A stretch of 17,151 nt of DNA, taken from the NCBI GenBank assembly GCA_949507465.1, contig CATEMS010000126.1, positions 1 through 17,151 of the forward strand, read 5' to 3'. This stretch comes from Flavobacteriaceae bacterium. GTDB taxonomy: Bacteria; Bacteroidota; Bacteroidia; Flavobacteriales; Flavobacteriaceae. A program made the translations under genes and the position numbers. Under the pieces are notes generated by a model, which worked only from the letters and a program-made list of their open reading frames with translations, was not told the DNA's origin and did no database searches. Positions 13,932-17,151 of the stretch are shown here, one piece after another (positions within the stretch are counted from its first letter, which is position 1; every line of letters starts with the position of its first letter).

Positions 13932-15347
13932 ATGGGTAGGAAAAGATCTCAAAACAGAATTGTATTAGAAAATCTCGAGGTAATCGATGCAGGCGCCAAG
14001 GGAAAAGCAATTGCTAAGGCCCCAGATGGCCGAGTAGTATTTATAAACAATGCTGTTCCTGGAGATATTGTAACTGTGCAAACAACCAAAAAAAGAAAAG
14101 CATATTTTGAAGCTACTGCAATACAAATCCATAAAGCCTCAGATAAACGTGTAGCTCCAGTATGTGAGCATTTCGGAACTTGTGGTGGATGCAAATGGCA
14201 GCATATGGGGTATGAGCATCAATTATTCTATAAACAAAAAGAAATAGAAAACAATTTAAACAGGATTGGCAAGGTAACCCTTCCCCAAATTTCTCCTATT
14301 TTAGGATCTAATGAACAGTATTTTTACAGAAACAAAATGGAGTTTTCATTCAGTGACAGCAAATGGCTTACACTAGAACAAATTAAAGGAGATACTATTA
14401 TTACAGATAAAAATGCTTTAGGTTTTCATATTCCTGGTATGTGGGATAAAATTTTAAATCTTAACAAATGTTATCTTCAAAAAGACCCAAGTAATGCTAT
14501 TAGAGACTTTGTAAAACAAACTGCAGAAACACTAGACATTCCGTTTTTTAATACAAGAAATCAAACAGGAATCTTACGCACATTAATGCTCAGAACTTCA
14601 AGCACTGGAGAGTTAATGGTTCTTTTACAACTCTTTGGTGAAGACAAGCCAAAGAGAGAAGCGCTCTTAGAGGCTATTTATAAGAAATTTCCAGAAATCA
14701 CCTCTTTACAGTATGTGATCAATGGAAAAGGAAATGATACAATTTATGATCAAGAAGTAATTTGTTACAAAGGTACAGACCATATATTTGAGCAAATGGA
14801 AGACCTGAGGTTTAAAATAAATGCGAAATCTTTTTATCAAACCAATAGCGATCAGGCCTTTGAACTTTATAAAATAACTAGAGACTTTGCACAACTCAAG
14901 GGAAGTGAACTTGTCTTTGATTTGTATACAGGTACTGGAACCATAGCACAATTTTTGGCCTCAAAGGCAAAAAAAGTGATAGGGATTGAGTCTGTGCCAG
15001 ACGCCATAAGTGCGGCCAAAGAAAATGCAATTTTAAATGGTATTACAAATTGCGAATTTTATGTGGGTGATATGAGAAAAATATTTAATCAAGATTTTAT
15101 CTCAAAACACGGGGTTGCAGATGTAGTTATTACAGATCCTCCTCGTGACGGGATGCACAAAGATGTAGTTGAGCAGCTTCTTGTGTTAGGAGCTCAAAAA
15201 ATTGTTTATGTAAGTTGTAATAGTGCAACCCAAGCCAGAGATTTGGCGCTACTTGATACTGGCTACAGGGTAACCAAAATTCAACCTATAGATATGTTTC
15301 CGCAAACCCATCATGTAGAAAATGTGGTTTTGCTTGAAAAAAAATAA
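13932..15347 (+). CDS. rlmD: 23S rRNA (uracil-C5)-methyltransferase, RlmD type
   Basis: A TrmA-family, SAM-dependent RNA m5U methyltransferase; RlmD methylates U1939 of 23S rRNA. At 471 residues it has the family length. The TRAM domain covers about 8-68. The 4Fe-4S cysteines are C78, C84 and C87 (VCEHFGTCGGC), with C180 as the fourth. The Rossmann methyltransferase domain begins with VFDLYTGTGT (328-337), then TDPPRDGMH (401-409), nucleophile C429 in VYVSCNSATQARD, and the C-terminal general-base glutamate E463 in THHVENV. Bacteroidota genomes often hold several RlmC/RlmD-like paralogs, so the exact uridine is inferred. It leads an apparent operon: the next ATG is nine bases after its stop. 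Confidence 0.92.
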   Translation: MGRKRSQNRIVLENLEVIDAGAKGKAIAKAPDGRVVFINNAVPGDIVTVQTTKKRKAYFEATAIQIHKASDKRVAPVCEHFGTCGGCKWQHMGYEHQLFYKQKEIENNLNRIGKVTLPQISPILGSNEQYFYRNKMEFSFSDSKWLTLEQIKGDTIITDKNALGFHIPGMWDKILNLNKCYLQKDPSNAIRDFVKQTAETLDIPFFNTRNQTGILRTLMLRTSSTGELMVLLQLFGEDKPKREALLEAIYKKFPEITSLQYVINGKGNDTIYDQEVICYKGTDHIFEQMEDLRFKINAKSFYQTNSDQAFELYKITRDFAQLKGSELVFDLYTGTGTIAQFLASKAKKVIGIESVPDAISAAKENAILNGITNCEFYVGDMRKIFNQDFISKHGVADVVITDPPRDGMHKDVVEQLLVLGAQKIVYVSCNSATQARDLALLDTGYRVTKIQPIDMFPQTHHVENVVLLEKK

Positions 15348-15356
15348 TTGGTGTAT

Positions 15357-15848
15357 ATGAAACAAATAATAATACTATTGCTTTTTACAACCCTATTTCT
15401 TAGTGGTTGCACACGTGATGATATTTGCCCAGAAGATACACAGACCACTCCCTTATTGGTAATAAAATTCATGGACATAAGTAATCCAACGCAAGTAAAA
15501 GCCGTAGATAATTTAAGAATCACACTAGCAAATACCTCACAAACAGAGGTAATAACAGCCAGAACAGACACGCTCTATAAAATACCGCTAAATCCAATTG
15601 CTACAAGTGTAGATTACAATTTCACTAAAGGCTATGAAGGTACACAGCCTAATACAGACGCATTTAATATCACCTATCAAAGAGGTGAAGACACATACAT
15701 CAATAGAGCTTGTGGGTTTAGAACCAGCTTTACAGATATAGAAGCAACAATACAAACAGAGGGTAGCGCTAATTGGATGCTTGGTAAAAGTATCATTAAC
15801 TCCAGTGTAGAAAATGAAGATAGCACACATATTATTATTTTTCATTAG
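15357..15848 (+). CDS. DUF6452-like lipoprotein
   Basis: A 163-residue lipoprotein using the ATG at 15357. An upstream in-frame TTG directly abutting the rlmD stop would add three residues but weaken the signal peptide start. The signal ends LFLSGC, so Cys18 is lipidated. The mature part starts with TRDDICPEDTQTTPLLVIKF and contains conserved-looking features such as YKIPLNP and INRACGF, with two further cysteines. I recognise it from memory as the DUF6452 family, of unknown function, typically sitting between rlmD and a DUF6048 gene in flavobacteria. Its last 35 bases overlap the next gene, so the two are probably translationally coupled. Confidence 0.8.
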   Translation: MKQIIILLLFTTLFLSGCTRDDICPEDTQTTPLLVIKFMDISNPTQVKAVDNLRITLANTSQTEVITARTDTLYKIPLNPIATSVDYNFTKGYEGTQPNTDAFNITYQRGEDTYINRACGFRTSFTDIEATIQTEGSANWMLGKSIINSSVENEDSTHIIIFH

Positions 15849-16518
15849 TACTCTTTTTGCTACTCTGGATACAGTGGCTCAAGATGACCTAGAAAAAACA
15901 AAAGACACCTTGATCAATAAAAGCAAATATGGTTTGCGTTTTGGTATAGATCTATCAATGCCTTTGCGAAGTATTTTAGATAACGGATATCAAGGGGTTG
16001 AGCTTATGGCAGATTTCAGAATACAGGATAGATTTTATCTTGCTGCAGAAATAGGAAATGAAAAAAAAGACTACCCTGAGCCAACTATAAATGCGACAAC
16101 AAAAGGAAGTTACTTTAAAGTTGGGCTTAATTACAATGCATATGTAAATTGGGTTGGTATGAACAATGAAATATTTACCGGTCTTAGGTATGGGTTTTCT
16201 AACTTTAGCCAAGAATTGTTGGGCTATGACCTCTATGCTACTAACCAAATCTTTCCGCCTACTTATGTGACAAAAAACATAGAATATAGTGGATTGACTG
16301 TACATTGGGCAGAATTTATTCTAGGAGTCAAAACTGAGGTGCTTACCAATGTGTATCTATCATTAAACCTACAGCTAAAAAGAAAAATATCTGAAACTGC
16401 CCTAGAAAACTTCGATAATCTATACATCCCCGGGTTTAACAGGACCTATGATTTTAGCCAATGGGGTGTTGGCTATGGGTACAACTTGACCTATTTGCTG
16501 CCACTGTTTAAGAAGTAA
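15814..16518 (+). CDS. DUF6048-like outer-membrane beta-barrel protein
   Basis: A 234-residue exported protein. The signal peptide covers about 1-23 (ending DTVAQ), with no lipobox. The mature sequence alternates hydrophobic and polar residues in strands rich in aromatic residues, such as FYLAAEIGN, GSYFKVGLNYNAYV, EIFTGLRYGFSNF, AEFILGVKTEV, VYLSLNLQLKRKI and WGVGYGYNLTYLLP, as in a small 8-10 strand barrel. The C-terminus PLFKK is short. Function is unknown; DUF6048 is recalled from memory. It overlaps the preceding lipoprotein gene by 35 bp, suggesting the two act together in the outer membrane. The stop codon directly abuts that of the convergent methyltransferase gene. Confidence 0.8.
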   Translation: MKIAHILLFFISTLFATLDTVAQDDLEKTKDTLINKSKYGLRFGIDLSMPLRSILDNGYQGVELMADFRIQDRFYLAAEIGNEKKDYPEPTINATTKGSYFKVGLNYNAYVNWVGMNNEIFTGLRYGFSNFSQELLGYDLYATNQIFPPTYVTKNIEYSGLTVHWAEFILGVKTEVLTNVYLSLNLQLKRKISETALENFDNLYIPGFNRTYDFSQWGVGYGYNLTYLLPLFKK

Positions 16519-17151
16519 TTATTGTTTTTTTGCTTTTTTACTTCCAGGATACATCTGATACTGGACGAGTTTACTCTCTAATTTTCCATTGAAAAGCTTG
16601 ATTTTCTTTGAAGGACGTAACCCTACAAATTTAAGGGCTTCAAGGTTTGATGTGATCATCCAGGCCTGAGAGTCTGGGTAGTTTCTTTTTAATGTATTGC
16701 CAATATTTTTGTAAAAGCGCTCCACATTATCTACAGAAATACGCTCATCGTAGGGAGGATTAAACACCAAAAATAATTGTCTATCTCTGCCCTTTTCAGT
16801 TTCAAAAAAATCACAATGCTCGAGTGTTACAAATTCTGTAAGATTGGCAGCTTCTATATTTTGTTTGGCTTTTTTTAATGTAGTGGAATCTATGTCATAG
16901 CCGATAATTTTAAAATGAAATTCTTTTATTTTTTTTAACGCTGCATTTTCTATAAGCTCGTATAAATCTACATCAAAATCTGGCCAAGTTTCAAAACCAA
17001 ATTCTTCTTTATTTAAGTTTGCAGGAATATTACACGCTATCATAGCCGCCTCTGCCAAAAGAGTTCCACCACCACACATAGGATCAATAAAATCTGACTG
17101 CCCATTCCACCCCGCTTTTAAGATTATGCCCGCTGCCAAGACTTCGCTAAT
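16519..17151 (-). CDS. THUMP-family class I SAM-dependent RNA methyltransferase (RlmL/YpsC-like), 3' part
   Basis: The C-terminal 210 residues of a methyltransferase. The frame is open to the window edge (reading ISEVLAAGIILKAGW at the 5' side), so this is a partial gene whose N-terminal THUMP domain lies outside. Motif I appears as FIDPMCGGGTLLAEAAM, typical of this family. IIGYDID marks the SAM-binding acidic strand, and FNPPYDERI is the catalytic N-P-P-Y motif of amino-group methylation. Relatives make m2G2445 in 23S rRNA; older annotation calls them putative N6-adenine DNA methylases. The C-terminus ends in a basic KKAKKQ tail. The TTG that might look like a start at 17139 is internal to the gene. 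Confidence 0.9.
   Translation of the reverse strand: MSEVLAAGIILKAGWNGQSDFIDPMCGGGTLLAEAAMIACNIPANLNKEEFGFETWPDFDVDLYELIENAALKKIKEFHFKIIGYDIDSTTLKKAKQNIEAANLTEFVTLEHCDFFETEKGRDRQLFLVFNPPYDERISVDNVERFYKNIGNTLKRNYPDSQAWMITSNLEALKFVGLRPSKKIKLFNGKLESKLVQYQMYPGSKKAKKQ

Noticed and set aside
13949..14194. Minus-strand 81-codon frame opposite the start of rlmD
   Set aside because: It lies opposite the TRAM domain and Fe-S cysteine motif of rlmD, which are unmistakable, and has no promoter or ribosome binding signal.
15976..16305. Minus-strand open frame of 109 codons opposite the DUF6048-like gene
   Set aside because: It lies wholly within a well-supported gene on the other strand and its translation resembles no protein I know; a typical AT-rich shadow frame.

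Overview
The window is AT-rich, densely coded chromosomal DNA from a bacterium of the Bacteroidota, most likely class Flavobacteriia. The evidence is a fused lpxC-fabZ gene beside lpxD, a PorX-type response regulator with a PglZ domain (type IX secretion regulation), Asp-rich calcium-repeat lipoproteins, DUF6452/DUF6048-like envelope proteins, promoter-like TAnnTTTG elements and weak Shine-Dalgarno sequences. There are no insertion sequences, phage genes, tRNAs, rRNAs or CRISPR arrays. All identifications rest on reading translated sequence and recalling families; no database was searched.

Left part (1-3360, minus strand): an HD-domain phosphohydrolase, lpxD and the LpxC half of lpxC-fabZ (cut by the window edge). 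lpxD and lpxC overlap by 11 bp, so this is a lipid A/fatty-acid operon. Diverging from it are porX and tsaE (3522-5580, plus strand).

Middle part (5581-8520): a very small lipoprotein gene overlaps the start of a four-helix membrane protein gene. That gene is split by a -1 frame change exactly at a T TTT TTA heptamer and carries a strong terminator-like hairpin just downstream. Then comes a minus-strand membrane-anchored TPR/AraC-type regulator. The 333-base gap before ald holds two palindromes, a promoter-like pair of elements, and a compact three-way-junction RNA fold closed by a 12-bp helix and followed by seven T's. This is a candidate small RNA or transcription attenuator ahead of ald.

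Right part (8521-17151): an alanine dehydrogenase-family protein, a convergent cysteine desulfurase overlapping its 3' end, a calcium-repeat lipoprotein, an Smr-domain protein, ornithine aminotransferase with a Cys-rich insertion, then rlmD with two tightly coupled envelope genes (DUF6452-like lipoprotein and DUF6048-like barrel), and the 3' end of a THUMP-family rRNA methyltransferase. Most genes are housekeeping. The least explained parts are the ald leader RNA and the frameshifted gene at 5849-6378.
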